Source of the DNA: Gammaproteobacteria bacterium
Lineage (GTDB): Bacteria; Pseudomonadota; Gammaproteobacteria; Pseudomonadales; Azotimanducaceae
Direction of reading: 5' to 3'
Assembly: GCA_007694905.1 (NCBI GenBank)
Contig: REEU01000142.1
Span: 62,001 to 126,000, forward strand
Length of the DNA stretch: 64,000 bases
Under the pieces are notes generated by a model. The model was given only the letters and a program-made list of their open reading frames with translations, was not told the origin of the DNA and made no database searches. This document shows positions 1 to 9,530 of this stretch, in pieces (positions within the stretch are counted from its first letter, which is position 1; the number at the start of each line of letters is the position of its first letter). The translations under genes and the position numbers were made by a program.

Positions 1-739
1 AGTACAGCTGATTGGCGAATTCGTCCGACTTGGCCCTGGCGGTATCGCCGCCACCACCCTTGTGGCGGTTGCCGGCGAGGAAGCCACGCGCCAGGGGACT
101 CCACGGGATCAGGCCGACGCCGTCGTCGCGGCAGAACGGATTCATTTCCCGCTCTTCTTCCCGGTAGATCAGGTTGTAATGGTTCTGCATGGACACGAAG
201 CGGCTCCAGCCCCGCTCACGGGCCAACGCCTGGTAGCGCGCGAACTGCCACGTCCACATGGACGACGCGCCCAGGTAGCGGACCTTGCCCGCACGCACCA
301 GGTCGTTCAGCGCTTCCATGGTCTCCTCGATGGGCGTGCGCGTATCGAAGCGATGAATCTGGTAGAGGTCGATGTAGTCCATGCCCAGCCGCTTCAGGGA
401 CGCATCGCATGAGGCAATGACGTTCTTGCGCGAAAGGCCGTGACGATTGCGCTTGCGGCCGTGGGTGCCGCCGAAGCACTTGGTGGCGATAACCACGTCC
501 TCGCGATCGTCCACCAGATCCTTCATGGCGCGCCCGAGCACCTCTTCGCTGACGCCGTTGGAATAGACGTCCGCGGTATCGAAGAAATTGATGCCGGCAT
601 CCAGCGCGCGCTCGTAGAAGGGTCGCGACGCTTTCTCGTCCAGCACCCACTCGCGCCACTCCGGCGCGCCGTAGCTCATGCAGCCGAGGCAGATCCGCGA
701 CACCGACAAGCCGGTGCTGCCGAGATTGGCGTATTTCAT
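1..739 (-). CDS. Aldo/keto reductase, C-terminus cut by window edge
   Basis: NAD(P)H-dependent oxidoreductase of the aldo/keto reductase superfamily, cytoplasmic; the substrate cannot be told from sequence. The first 246 residues are visible and the rest lies before base 1. The family tetrad is present: Asp54 and Tyr59 (in DTADVYS), Lys87 (ATKCFGG) and His129 (QIHR). The N-terminus MKYANLGSTGLSVSRICLG is typical, which fixes the start at 739. It follows the MDR-family dehydrogenase gene (742-1887) with a 2-base gap, so the two are almost certainly co-transcribed. It resembles the YajO/voltage-channel-beta-like branch rather than the second aldo/keto reductase at 2477. Confidence 0.9.
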   Translation of the reverse strand, partial: MKYANLGSTGLSVSRICLGCMSYGAPEWREWVLDEKASRPFYERALDAGINFFDTADVYSNGVSEEVLGRAMKDLVDDREDVVIATKCFGGTHGRKRNRHGLSRKNVIASCDASLKRLGMDYIDLYQIHRFDTRTPIEETMEALNDLVRAGKVRYLGASSMWTWQFARYQALARERGWSRFVSMQNHYNLIYREEEREMNPFCRDDGVGLIPWSPLARGFLAGNRHKGGGGDTARAKSDEFANQLY

Positions 740-741
740 GA

Positions 742-1887
742 TCAGGCCTCCATGTGGGGACGGATCAGGTACTTGGCACCGGTGGACTGCCGGGCGTAGA
801 CGGCGATGGCCTTCGGCTCCAGCGCACCGGCAAGGGAGACTTCCTGTGTGTACTGGCTCGCGAACGTGGTGGTGATCTCCGCGGCCACGCGCTCACGCAG
901 TTTCTGCGCCGCCTCGGGGCCGATCTTCTGCAGGAAGGGCGGCAGCAGCCAGCCACCGAGACTCCATGCCATCCCAAAGTCCCGGTTGAGGACCGTGGGC
1001 CCACGATCGAGGCCGCCGTAGATGTAGACCTGCTTGTGCACGGTGGAGCCGTAGCGGCTGTACCCGCTCGCAGTCTTCAACGCGGCCGCTTCCATACAGC
1101 TCAGGATGCGCCCGGCCAGCTCGCCGCCACCGGTGGCATCGAAGGCCAGGGTGGCACCGGTGTCCACCAGCGCCGCGATCAGGTCCTCGCGAAAGCCCGG
1201 GGCGCTCGAGTCACAGATGTGGGTGGCACCCTGGCTGCGCAACAGTTCTGCCTGCTCCTTGCGGCGGACGATGTTCACCAGCGGCACGTTGTCGGCGAGG
1301 CAGAGCCGATTGAGCATCTGGCCAAGGTTCGACGCCGCTGCCGTATGCACCAGCGCCTTGTGCCCCTCCAGCTGCATGGTTTCCACCATGCCCAGCGCCG
1401 TGAGCGGATTGACGAAACAGGACGCCCCCTGCACCGCCGTCGTCCCCTCGGGCAGCAGAAGACATTCCTTCGCCTTCATCGCGCGGTACTCGGCGTACAT
1501 CGCACCGCCGAGGATGGCCACGGTGCGACCGAGCAGGGCCTGCGCCTTCGGTGATGATCCCGCTGCCACCACCACGCCAGCGCCTTCGTTGCCGGCGGGC
1601 AACGCCTCACCGAGGCGCGCATCCATGGCGCGGCGCGGCTTTTCGGGAATGTCCGCCGTCACCGCAGGGCGCTTGGCGTCACCGGTGGTTCGAATCGTGG
1701 TGACGTCGGCGGTGCCGAACAGCAAACCGAGATCCGAAGGGTTGATGGGCGCGGCCTCGACCCGGACCAGGACCTCATCGTCCTTCGGCTGCGGCGTCGG
1801 CACGGTGGCCAGCGCCAACTCGAGCGTGCCGTCGTCACGCACCGTAGACTGCATCTGCAGCATGTTGGCAGGGGAGCTGTCGGTCAT
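742..1887 (-). CDS. MDR-family zinc-binding-type alcohol dehydrogenase / quinone reductase-like
   Basis: Medium-chain dehydrogenase/reductase, 381 residues. The N-terminal GroES-like part has VRVEAAPINPSDLGLL and NEGAGVVVAAG. The nucleotide-binding half has HTAAASNLGQML in place of the usual GAAGGVG-type glycine loop, followed by FDATGGG. No structural zinc Cys cluster is seen, so this is likely the zinc-free quinone reductase or enoyl reductase branch. The start is the ATG at 1887 (MTDSSPANML); the frame stays open to 2478 but runs over the divergent MAPEG gene there. The aldo/keto reductase follows 2 bases downstream, suggesting a two-gene reductase operon. Substrate unknown. Confidence 0.85.
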   Translation of the reverse strand: MTDSSPANMLQMQSTVRDDGTLELALATVPTPQPKDDEVLVRVEAAPINPSDLGLLFGTADVTTIRTTGDAKRPAVTADIPEKPRRAMDARLGEALPAGNEGAGVVVAAGSSPKAQALLGRTVAILGGAMYAEYRAMKAKECLLLPEGTTAVQGASCFVNPLTALGMVETMQLEGHKALVHTAAASNLGQMLNRLCLADNVPLVNIVRRKEQAELLRSQGATHICDSSAPGFREDLIAALVDTGATLAFDATGGGELAGRILSCMEAAALKTASGYSRYGSTVHKQVYIYGGLDRGPTVLNRDFGMAWSLGGWLLPPFLQKIGPEAAQKLRERVAAEITTTFASQYTQEVSLAGALEPKAIAVYARQSTGAKYLIRPHMEA

Positions 1888-2040
1888 GATTCGTCTCTCA
1901 CCTGAATTCGAAGAGCGCACATGGTGTGCCATTGAGCGCCACGGGGGAAGCGACGCCCACACTGGCGGACGCGACCCTTGGACTGCGCACCCGCAATCAC
2001 GCAAGCTGTCGGCCACGACTCGGGGGAGGACCACACCGTC

Positions 2041-2457
2041 ATGTATGCACACGGCATGCTCGCGCCCGTCCTGGCTCTGGTGGCCTGGACCCTGATCATG
2101 TGGCTGTGGATGTATGCCACGCGCATTCCGGCCATGCAGAAGGCCAACATCGATCTCGAAGAAGTCGGACGTACCGGCAAACTCCCGGACCTGCCGCCGA
2201 AGGTGGCGCGGGTGGCAGACAACTACAATCATCTGCACGAGCAGCCGACACTGTTCTACGCCCTGGCACTCGCTGCCCACCTGGCCGGCGTCACCGACGG
2301 CGTGTCCATCAGTCTCGCCTGGACCTACGTCATCCTGCGCATCCTGCATTCCTTCGTTCAGGCCACCGTAAACATCATTCCCGTTCGCTTCGGCTTGTTC
2401 ACGCTCGGGTCGCTGGTGCTGGTCGCGCTGCTGATCCGCACCGTTCTCGCGCTCTGA
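2041..2457 (+). CDS. MAPEG family membrane protein
   Basis: Small integral membrane protein of 138 residues with about four hydrophobic segments (near residues 5-25, 70-85, 92-110 and 117-137). It belongs to the MAPEG superfamily (membrane-associated proteins in eicosanoid and glutathione metabolism). The conserved loop NYNHLHEQPTLFYALAL is a hallmark of the bacterial group. Whether the bacterial proteins conjugate glutathione or do something else is largely unknown. The ATG at 2041 was chosen because the family begins directly with the first membrane helix; an in-frame ATG at 1978 would add a polar leader. It is divergent from the MDR dehydrogenase and 19 bases upstream of the aldo/keto reductase at 2477. 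Confidence 0.85.
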   Translation: MYAHGMLAPVLALVAWTLIMWLWMYATRIPAMQKANIDLEEVGRTGKLPDLPPKVARVADNYNHLHEQPTLFYALALAAHLAGVTDGVSISLAWTYVILRILHSFVQATVNIIPVRFGLFTLGSLVLVALLIRTVLAL

Positions 2458-2476
2458 TCTTGGGGAGCCGGTCACC

Positions 2477-3415
2477 ATGAAGTACGTGACACTCGGCCGT
2501 ACCGGGCTCGAAGTCAGCGTCGCCGGCCTCGGCTGCGGCGGTCACAGCCGCCTCGGTCTCGCCACCGGCAAGGACGAGCACCACGCCGCGCGCATCGTCA
2601 CAGCTGCGCTGGACCTGGGCATCAACTTCATCGACACGGCCCGCGCCTATGGCACGGAGCGGGCGGTCGGAGCCGCCATCAAGGGCCGCCGCGATCAGGT
2701 GATCGTGTCGAGCAAGGCCAGTCCCGGCTGGGGGGACGAACTGCTCTCCGCGGCCGGTCTGCGCGAGAGTCTGGAGAAGAGTCTCGTCCGCCTCGGCACC
2801 GACTGCATAGACGTCTTCCACTTGCACGGCGTCACCGCTGCCCAGTACCCCCATTGCGTGGCCGAACTCGTTCCGGAACTCAAGCGCCAGCGCGATGCAG
2901 GCAAGATCCGCTTTCTCGGCATCACCGAGCGCTTCGTCAGCGACACGAGCCACGAGATGCTGGCAGCCGCGCTGCCCGACGATCACTTCGACGTCGTGAT
3001 GGTCGGCCACAATCTGCTGAACCCCTCGGCAAGGAAGCGGGTGTTCCCGCTCACCATGCGCCATAACGTCGGCACCCTGATCATGTTCGCCGTCCGGCGT
3101 GCGTTGACGCACTCCGATGCCGCGCGAGCCGTCCTCGAGCAACTGATCGAAGCCGGGCAGGTGGCTGCCGCCGACACTGACGCGCAGGCGCCCCTCGCCT
3201 TCCTGGTCGATCACCCCGAGGTGGCCTCGTTGATCGAAGCGGCCTATCGTTTCTGCCGCCACGAGGCCGGGGCCCACGTGGTCCTCACGGGTACCGGCAG
3301 CGTGGCGCACCTCGAGGAGAACGTGGCGGCGATACTCGCGCCGCCCCTGCCGCCGGATCTCACCAATCGCCTCGGGCAGATCTTCGGCCGCGTCGACTCC
3401 GTGTCCGGCAACTGA
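2477..3415 (+). CDS. Aldo/keto reductase
   Basis: Full-length (312 residues) aldo/keto reductase, distinct from the partial one at the window start. The tetrad is visible: Asp53 and Tyr58 (FIDTARAYG), Lys80 (VSSKAS) and His117 (HLHG). The C-terminal region is longer and less conserved than in classical members and resembles the L-galactose dehydrogenase/YdbC-like oxidoreductases. The start ATG at 2477 is preceded by TTGGGGAG, a reasonable Shine-Dalgarno sequence. It probably shares a transcript with the MAPEG gene 19 bases upstream. Substrate unknown; a carbonyl or sugar reductase role is inference. Confidence 0.88.
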   Translation: MKYVTLGRTGLEVSVAGLGCGGHSRLGLATGKDEHHAARIVTAALDLGINFIDTARAYGTERAVGAAIKGRRDQVIVSSKASPGWGDELLSAAGLRESLEKSLVRLGTDCIDVFHLHGVTAAQYPHCVAELVPELKRQRDAGKIRFLGITERFVSDTSHEMLAAALPDDHFDVVMVGHNLLNPSARKRVFPLTMRHNVGTLIMFAVRRALTHSDAARAVLEQLIEAGQVAAADTDAQAPLAFLVDHPEVASLIEAAYRFCRHEAGAHVVLTGTGSVAHLEENVAAILAPPLPPDLTNRLGQIFGRVDSVSGN

Positions 3416-3488
3416 ACCCGCCTTCTTGTCGCCGCCATGCGTCGGAGGCAGACTCATGGGCCCATGCATCCATGCACGGGAGGAAGCC

Positions 3489-4094
3489 ATGCCGCCCCTG
3501 CTGCGATTCAGCCTGCCTGCTCTGGCCGTGATCGGTCTCGCGCTGTTCGGAGTCCATCAGCTGCGCTCGGGCGGCGTTGACGAAGAACTGACGCTGGCCA
3601 CGGGAACCGTGCTCAAGCAGCGCGCGGCGGTTGCGGACTTCGAACTCGTGGATCAGACCGGTCGCCCGTTCACCCGCAACGACCTCAAGAACCGCTGGAG
3701 CCTGCTGTTTGCTGGCTTCACGCACTGCCCCGACATCTGCCCCACCACCCTGGCGCTGCTGGCACGACTCGAGCACAGACTGCAGGAGGCCGGCGCGCCG
3801 CTGCAGGTGGTGTTCCTGAGCGTCGACCCGGAACGGGATACGCCTGATCAGATGGCCGAGTACCTCGGCTACTTCAGCCCGAGTCTGCGTGGCGCGACCG
3901 GGGACGCGGCACAGATCAGGGCGCTGAGTGACAGCTTGGGCCTCGCATACGTGCGGGTGCCGGAAAGCAGAGGGCACTACAGCGTGGATCACTCGTCCGC
4001 GCTGGTGCTGATCGATCCTGACGCGCGCATGGCAGGCCACTTCAGACCGCCGCTGGATCTCGACGGCCTGACCCGGGACTTAGCGCGGCTCTAG
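3489..4094 (+). CDS. SCO1/SenC family copper chaperone
   Basis: Thioredoxin-fold protein of 201 residues, anchored by one N-terminal hydrophobic segment (about residues 5-23) with its domain in the periplasm. The copper-binding set of the SCO family is present: Cys80 and Cys84 in FTHCPDICPTT, and His168 in VDHSS. Family members deliver Cu(I) to the CuA centre of cytochrome c oxidase or act as a thiol-disulfide reductase there. The ATG at 3489 follows a strong GGAGG at 3479-3483, so I prefer it over the in-frame ATG at 3426. No cytochrome oxidase gene is adjacent, so the partner lies elsewhere. Confidence 0.92.
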   Translation: MPPLLRFSLPALAVIGLALFGVHQLRSGGVDEELTLATGTVLKQRAAVADFELVDQTGRPFTRNDLKNRWSLLFAGFTHCPDICPTTLALLARLEHRLQEAGAPLQVVFLSVDPERDTPDQMAEYLGYFSPSLRGATGDAAQIRALSDSLGLAYVRVPESRGHYSVDHSSALVLIDPDARMAGHFRPPLDLDGLTRDLARL

Positions 4095-4106
4095 AACAGC
4101 TGTGGA

Positions 4107-5801
4107 CTAGAACCGCGACCCGGTGAGTGCGATGTCCGCGTGGGCCCAGGCCTCCTGGAAGCGCTCGCCCACATCGTCCGCCTCGTCCGCGCGCTCCTGA
4201 GCCAGCAGCGCCTGCTGCAGACCGAGCAACGACCAGCCATTTTCCGGATTACGTCGCAGTTCAGCCCGGTAGGCGGCTTCCGCCGCTTCCGGATGATCAG
4301 CCTCGAGCAGCACGGCACCGAGCGTCTGGCGCACGGGCGCATGCCAGGCCGGAGGCTCGTCGTAGGGCAGCGCATCCTCGTCTGCAGCGGCGTGTTCCAG
4401 CATCGCGATGGCGGCATCGTGGTCGCCAGCGGCCAGGGCCAGCTCTGCGGCCACCATGCGTTCTGCAATCCCCAGCGCGTAAGTCATGGGATAACGGTCG
4501 AACCACAGCGCCTGCTCGAGCTCCGGATCGGACGCGAGTGCCGAAAGCGCGTCATGGTGCTCGACTGCCCCATCCACATCACTGTCGCTGCGCAGGGCCG
4601 CCAAGGCCTGCGCGTAGTGCCACACACCGCGCAGGAACGGCAGATCCGCCTCCGGTTCCGGCACTGCTCCGATCGCGCCCCACTGACCGAACCGGACCTT
4701 GGCGAAGATGGGGGTGGCGACGAAATTCTGGAGAAACCCCAGACCCGGCGCACGCAGCAGATTCGGGTCGCCTGCGCGTTCCGCCGTTGCCTCGGCAGCC
4801 TTCATCGCCGTTTCACTGTCACCGGCCATGGTGGCGGCGAACCAGAGAAAGTGATGGTTGTGGGGCACATAACCCAGGGGATAGACACCCGGCGCGGGCC
4901 GGCAGGCGGCCAGGTAATCGTCATCGGCCAGAATCGCGGCCTGATTCACTTCCATGGCGTCGTGCCAGCGGCCCACGCGGGCGTATATGTGCGACGGCAT
5001 GTGCACCAGATGACCGGAACCCGGAATCAGATCCCGCAGCTGATCAGCCGCCGCTGCTCCGAGCTCGGGTTCGTCGGAGGCTTCCACTGCGTGAATGTAC
5101 AGATGCAGCGCGCCGGCATGTTCAGCATCACGCCCCATGACCGACTCCAGGACGGACTTGATCTCAGGCGTACGGCCCTTGGGGCGGCCGTCGTCGTGCC
5201 AGAAGTCCCAGGGCTGCAGATTCATCATCGACTCCGCGTACAGGGTGGCCGCATCGAGGTCGTCCGGATACTGCTCCACCAGCGCGCCCATGGCCGTCGC
5301 ATAGGCCTCATCGAGGGGCGTCCGGTCGGCCGGCGGCTCCGCTGCGTAACGGGTCGCCAGCGCAGCGATGTAAGCCTGCTCCCGTTCGCTGGCGTTTCCG
5401 GCCACCGCCTTCGCAGCCTGAATCCGCTCCCACGCCGCTTCATTGTTGGCCGGATCCATGCCGGCGTTGACGTGGGGGCCGAGCACGAGCGCCGCACCCC
5501 ACCAGCACATGGCGCACTCGGGATCGAGTTCCAGCGCCTTGAGGTAGGAACGCTCCGCCGCGTCGTGGTTGAAACCGTAGGTGAGCATCAGCGCCTGATC
5601 GAACCAGCGCTGCACCTCGGGGTAGTCACTGCTGACAGGCATGCTGTAGTCCCCGAGACCTTCGAGCAGCGTTGCGCCCACAGGCCCGAGGTCCGGCAGA
5701 TCAGCTGCCGGCTGCTCGGCCGTGGTCTCACGATTGGGAATCAGGTAGCCACCCGCCGCGACGACGATGGCGGCGAGCAGGATGACGATGGTGCGGTTCA
5801 T
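4107..5801 (-). CDS. Exported tetratricopeptide-repeat protein
   Basis: A 564-residue protein with an N-terminal signal or anchor (residues 1-20, MNRTIVILLAAIVVAAGGYL). TPR-like helical pairs follow, for example DAAERSYLKALELDPECAMC near residue 75 and PEAAEAAYRAELRRNPENGW near residue 515. Similar long TPR proteins in proteobacteria have no assigned biochemical role; they are presumed periplasmic scaffolds. Conserved tracts include HMPSHIYARVGRWHDA and NHHFLWFAA. The start at 5801 is chosen because it begins the signal sequence. It converges on the SCO gene with 12 bases between stops. Function not recognised. Confidence 0.85.
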   Translation of the reverse strand: MNRTIVILLAAIVVAAGGYLIPNRETTAEQPAADLPDLGPVGATLLEGLGDYSMPVSSDYPEVQRWFDQALMLTYGFNHDAAERSYLKALELDPECAMCWWGAALVLGPHVNAGMDPANNEAAWERIQAAKAVAGNASEREQAYIAALATRYAAEPPADRTPLDEAYATAMGALVEQYPDDLDAATLYAESMMNLQPWDFWHDDGRPKGRTPEIKSVLESVMGRDAEHAGALHLYIHAVEASDEPELGAAAADQLRDLIPGSGHLVHMPSHIYARVGRWHDAMEVNQAAILADDDYLAACRPAPGVYPLGYVPHNHHFLWFAATMAGDSETAMKAAEATAERAGDPNLLRAPGLGFLQNFVATPIFAKVRFGQWGAIGAVPEPEADLPFLRGVWHYAQALAALRSDSDVDGAVEHHDALSALASDPELEQALWFDRYPMTYALGIAERMVAAELALAAGDHDAAIAMLEHAAADEDALPYDEPPAWHAPVRQTLGAVLLEADHPEAAEAAYRAELRRNPENGWSLLGLQQALLAQERADEADDVGERFQEAWAHADIALTGSRF

Positions 5802-6486
5802 GGCAGGCCCTCCCGCCAGGGAGATCGACCTGGTGATCCATACTACTCGACAGGAGCGCCCGGTCAGACCCTCCCCGTTCAGCCATTGTGAGCGTAAATT
5901 CAAACGCGTTCAGAATCGCGATGTCAAACGAGGACCCCTGAGCTGGCGGGACTCATGGCGCTGCGTGCTCATGAGCGGCAGCACGGTGGAGATCGAACCA
6001 AGCGCCCTCCGGCCGCTCGGCGATCTGGAACAGCAGACGCTCGTGCATAACCCAATCTGCTCGGACAATCAGACCATCGGCGCGGGAAAGATCATAGCGA
6101 ACAGTCATGACCGGCCTCCGTTCTGGTCCATATCCCCATTACTGTAATTCGGACAAGACGGCGAATCCCGCTTGTCATCGATCTCGCACACGATGAAATG
6201 AGGGAAATCTCGGGTTGACAGCCTCCATCGCCTGCGGTCTCCTCGGTTCGGGGGCGGGAAGGGCCGGCAGCGATCGGATAGCGCAGCATAGCGGTGCCGA
6301 TCAGCACAGGTAGGCCACACCAGGAATCATCCCAGACAGTATCCCTTCCCTGATGGGCGGAACAGTATCGTTCCGCGACGGCTGCGGCTCGCCGGGCGCT
6401 GCATCCACAGTGGCGGTTATGTGTCGGGCGTCCTCGACCGGACTTCCCGACGAATCGCTGATTCGTATTTCGGGGAGGGACAGAAC
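5802..6486. other. 685-base intergenic region between divergent TPR and TonB-receptor genes
   Basis: This gap must hold the promoters of both flanking genes, which are divergent. Apart from the possible small gene at 5953-6108 I see no convincing ORF; a longer minus-strand frame at 6092-6499 has an arginine/cysteine-rich shadow-like composition. No clear sigma-70 promoter, Fur box or riboswitch could be picked out by eye. Confidence 0.5.
5953..6108 (-). CDS. Possible 51-residue small protein
   Basis: A short frame on the minus strand begins with ATG at 6108, preceded by GGAGG with about 5 bases of spacing. It encodes 51 residues (MTVRYDLSRADGLIVRADWV... ending EHAAP), with no signal or membrane segment. 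It sits inside an otherwise empty 685-base gap upstream of the TPR gene, in the same orientation. The ribosome-binding site and a plausible amino-acid composition argue for a gene; the shortness and lack of any recognised family argue against. No function is proposed. Confidence 0.3.
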   Translation of the reverse strand: MTVRYDLSRADGLIVRADWVMHERLLFQIAERPEGAWFDLHRAAAHEHAAP

Positions 6487-9400
6487 ATGAACCCAGCACG
6501 CCTGTGCCAGGCCATTGCTGCCTGCGCGATACCCATCGTCAGTTTATCCGGCTCGATCTCCACAGCTTCCGCGCAACAGCCCACCGTAATCGAAGAAATT
6601 GTCGTCACCGGCTCGCTCATCCGACGCGACAGCTTCGACTCCGCCTCGCCATTGACCGTGGTGGGGCAGGCGGACATCGCCAACAACGCGACGCCCAATC
6701 TCGGTGAGGTCCTGGTCAATCAGACGTTCAACTACGGCAGTGATTTCCAGACCAATACGTTCGCCGCCCGGCCGCAGATCGGCACGACGACGGCCGCCAA
6801 CCTGCGCGGGCTCGGGGCGGCCGCTACGCTGAATCTGATCGACGGACGGCGGGCCGGAGGCAACCTCAACAACTCCCTGCCGCAGATCGCCATCGAGCGC
6901 ATCGAGATCCTCAAGGACGGCGCGTCGGCCATCTACGGGACCGACGCGGTGGCCGGCGTGGTCAACCTCATCACCCGGCAGGACTACAGAGGCGCCGAGT
7001 TTTCCGTCTTCCAACAGCAGGACAAGGGCGGTGATCTGCGCGAGCAGCAATACGAGTTCATCGCCGGCGCCGAAACGGAGAATGGCCACATCACCATGGC
7101 CATGGGCTACAAGACCCGCTCGACGCTCGAACACCTCGACCGGCCGCGATTCACCCGCGAAGGCTTCCAGACCTCCGGGACCGGCAACCCAGGGGTATGG
7201 CTGGTACCGACCCGGGACGAAGACGGCAACCTCACCGGCCAATCGGCGCGCCTGCGTGATCCGGGCTGCGGTGCCGCGACGGCCCAGAGCCCGGGCGGCG
7301 GCGACATCGGCCAGAAAGGAAACTTCCTCTCCGGTGATCCCCGCAACGCAATCGAGTTCGCCCTCGGCCTGCCTCCAGGCGCCGCCGGCCCACAGACCTG
7401 CAGCCTGCATTTCGGCGAGTTCTGGAATTACGTCAACCCCAACGATCAGCTCAGCGGCTGGGTCAACTTCCGCCATCAGCTCACCGACAATCTGAGCAAC
7501 GAGATCGACTTCCAGGCCAATCGCCTGAAGACCGACAGCCGCGGCACGCCGCAGAACCCTGGCGGCCGGATCGAAGAGTTTCCGACCGTCCTCGGCGATC
7601 ACCCGGGCAACCCGTTCCGGGCCCTGAATGCCGACGGCGAACCGCTGTACGCCATGGACGATGGCAGCGGTAACCCCGCCCGCGACGACAGTGGCAACGT
7701 CATCCTCAGCGCTGCGCCCACCGATCCGTCCTCCGGCGTGCCCTTCAACGAGGACGTCAACGTGGTGGAACTGCGTGCACTGGGCAAGCTCGGGCTTCTG
7801 CCGGGAGCCAATCAGCCGCGCAACCTCAATCCGGACGGCTCCAACACCGGCAACGCCACGTTCGATTCCACCACCTACAGGCTCGTCAACAGCCTGCGCT
7901 ACACGGTGCCTGACTCGACCTGGGAAGTGGGGCTGACCGGCATCCTGTCGAACACGCGGACCGTGCTCGAGGCCAAGAACTCCAGCCAAAGTGCACTGGT
8001 GGCAGGACTTCGTGGTGAACTCTCCGTGGCACCAGAGTCGGATCCGACCGGCGCCGAGGGCCTGCGTTTCTGGAACCCCTTCTCGACCCAGGCGCTGAAC
8101 TGTGAAAATCGTGTCTGCGAGCACACCGGGACGCCGGACTTCGCCAACGAGGTCGCGGTCCTCGATGCCATCGACATCCAGACCAACAACGTCACGGACA
8201 CCCTGTTCTGGTCAGCGAACCTGCTCGCCACCGGGGATATCATGGAAATGCCCGCGGGAACGCTGCAGGGCGCATTCGGGGTCGAGTACCGCAGAACCCG
8301 GATCGATGAAGACATCGACGACGCCCGCAACCGCTGCGACTGGCATGAAGGGGGTTGCGGCTTCGACTGGCGCGCCGACCAGGATATCTACTCCGGGTAC
8401 TTCGAACTGGCCGTTCCGGTCATCGACCGGCTCGACCTGACCCTCGCCGGCCGCTACGAGGACTACGGCGGCGGCATCGGGAGTTCCTTCGACCCGAAAG
8501 TCTCCTTCCTCTGGCAGCCCATGGACATGCTCTCCGTCCGTGGATCCTGGAGCTCCGCCTTCATCGCGCCATCGCTCACCCAGCAGTTCGAGTCGGAGAA
8601 CTGCGGCCTGGAGACCATGGAGGACGAGCTGACCGCAGACTTCTCGGGATCGTTCCGCGTCGCCTGCGTCAGAGGCAATCCCGATCTGTCACCGGAGTCG
8701 GCCGATGTCTACAACATCGGTGCCTCCATCCGCCTGCTCGACGGCGATCTCACGCTCGGCGTCGACTATGCCGTCTACGACTTCGAGGATCGTATCTCTC
8801 AGGAGACCGGGAACAACGTCCTGCGCGCGAACTTCAACGACTTTCTCGCGGCCGGCAATGATCCCGACAGCCAAGCCGACATCGACGCCTGGATCGCCAC
8901 CATGGAGCCGCGGATCTTCCGGGATCCCACCGGCGTCGTCTCGCGAGTCCTGGTGAACCGGGTCAATGCCCAGGAGATGAAGCACAAAGCCTGGGACTTC
9001 TTCGGCCGCTACAACCTGTCGCTGAACGGCTGGGGTGATTTCAACTTCACCCTCAATGCGACCTATATCGATCAGTTCAGCTTCGATCTGGGAACTGGAG
9101 ATCCCCAGGACCGCGGCGACGGCGCGGGCAAGCAGAACGAGCAGGTAGCGGAAATCCCGCCGCTGCCCAAGTGGCGCGTCAATGGCACCGTGAACTACTT
9201 CCTCGGCAATCACGCAGCGACCCTGCGCGTGCGCTGGATCGACAGCTTCGAGCTGCAGTTCAACTCCGCCGGCCTGCAGACGCTGCATGGCCTGCGCGGC
9301 GGCAGCGACTCGGTCAGTTCCATCACCTACGTGGACGCGAACTACAGATACACGTTCGATCGCCTGCTCGGTGACCGTTCGACGACGCTCGAAATCGGTG

Positions 9401-9516
9401 CGAACAACATCTTCAATGAGTTTCCCGATCCATTCTTCAACCTTGGCGGCATCGAGACCTTCGTTCACGACGTGCGGGGCCGGATGGCCTATCTGAGACT
9501 CAGTCAGGAACTCTGA
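6487..9516 (+). CDS. TonB-dependent outer-membrane receptor
   Basis: A 1009-residue outer-membrane active transporter. A signal peptide ends near ASAQQ (residue 31). A TonB-box-like segment VIEEIVVTGS follows, then a plug domain (about residues 45-165, with LRGLGAAATLNLIDGRR and IEILKDGASAIYGTDAVAGV). A long beta barrel closes with the terminal strand GRMAYLRLSQEL. Family members import siderophores, cobalamin, glycans or peptides using TonB energy. Several extracellular-loop cysteines occur in near pairs (CENRVCEH, CDWHEGGCGFDW), suggesting loop disulfides. The ATG at 6487 follows GGGGAGGGAC. No ExbB/ExbD/TonB, sigma/anti-sigma or Fur element was seen nearby; the substrate is unknown. Confidence 0.95.
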   Translation: MNPARLCQAIAACAIPIVSLSGSISTASAQQPTVIEEIVVTGSLIRRDSFDSASPLTVVGQADIANNATPNLGEVLVNQTFNYGSDFQTNTFAARPQIGTTTAANLRGLGAAATLNLIDGRRAGGNLNNSLPQIAIERIEILKDGASAIYGTDAVAGVVNLITRQDYRGAEFSVFQQQDKGGDLREQQYEFIAGAETENGHITMAMGYKTRSTLEHLDRPRFTREGFQTSGTGNPGVWLVPTRDEDGNLTGQSARLRDPGCGAATAQSPGGGDIGQKGNFLSGDPRNAIEFALGLPPGAAGPQTCSLHFGEFWNYVNPNDQLSGWVNFRHQLTDNLSNEIDFQANRLKTDSRGTPQNPGGRIEEFPTVLGDHPGNPFRALNADGEPLYAMDDGSGNPARDDSGNVILSAAPTDPSSGVPFNEDVNVVELRALGKLGLLPGANQPRNLNPDGSNTGNATFDSTTYRLVNSLRYTVPDSTWEVGLTGILSNTRTVLEAKNSSQSALVAGLRGELSVAPESDPTGAEGLRFWNPFSTQALNCENRVCEHTGTPDFANEVAVLDAIDIQTNNVTDTLFWSANLLATGDIMEMPAGTLQGAFGVEYRRTRIDEDIDDARNRCDWHEGGCGFDWRADQDIYSGYFELAVPVIDRLDLTLAGRYEDYGGGIGSSFDPKVSFLWQPMDMLSVRGSWSSAFIAPSLTQQFESENCGLETMEDELTADFSGSFRVACVRGNPDLSPESADVYNIGASIRLLDGDLTLGVDYAVYDFEDRISQETGNNVLRANFNDFLAAGNDPDSQADIDAWIATMEPRIFRDPTGVVSRVLVNRVNAQEMKHKAWDFFGRYNLSLNGWGDFNFTLNATYIDQFSFDLGTGDPQDRGDGAGKQNEQVAEIPPLPKWRVNGTVNYFLGNHAATLRVRWIDSFELQFNSAGLQTLHGLRGGSDSVSSITYVDANYRYTFDRLLGDRSTTLEIGANNIFNEFPDPFFNLGGIETFVHDVRGRMAYLRLSQEL

Positions 9517-9530
9517 GCCAGGCCAGTTCA

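Noticed and set aside
4140-5891. A 583-codon plus-strand frame, opposite the TPR gene
   Set aside because: Its translation is Arg/His-rich and mirrors the antisense of the TPR gene, which has a signal peptide and real repeats. Similar long shadows at 33996-35414, 35433-36635, 47087-48763 and 56498-58687 were rejected for the same reason.
6092-6499. 135-codon minus-strand frame upstream of the TonB receptor
   Set aside because: Cys/Arg-rich shadow-like composition, no ribosome-binding site, and it runs through the receptor's own start region.
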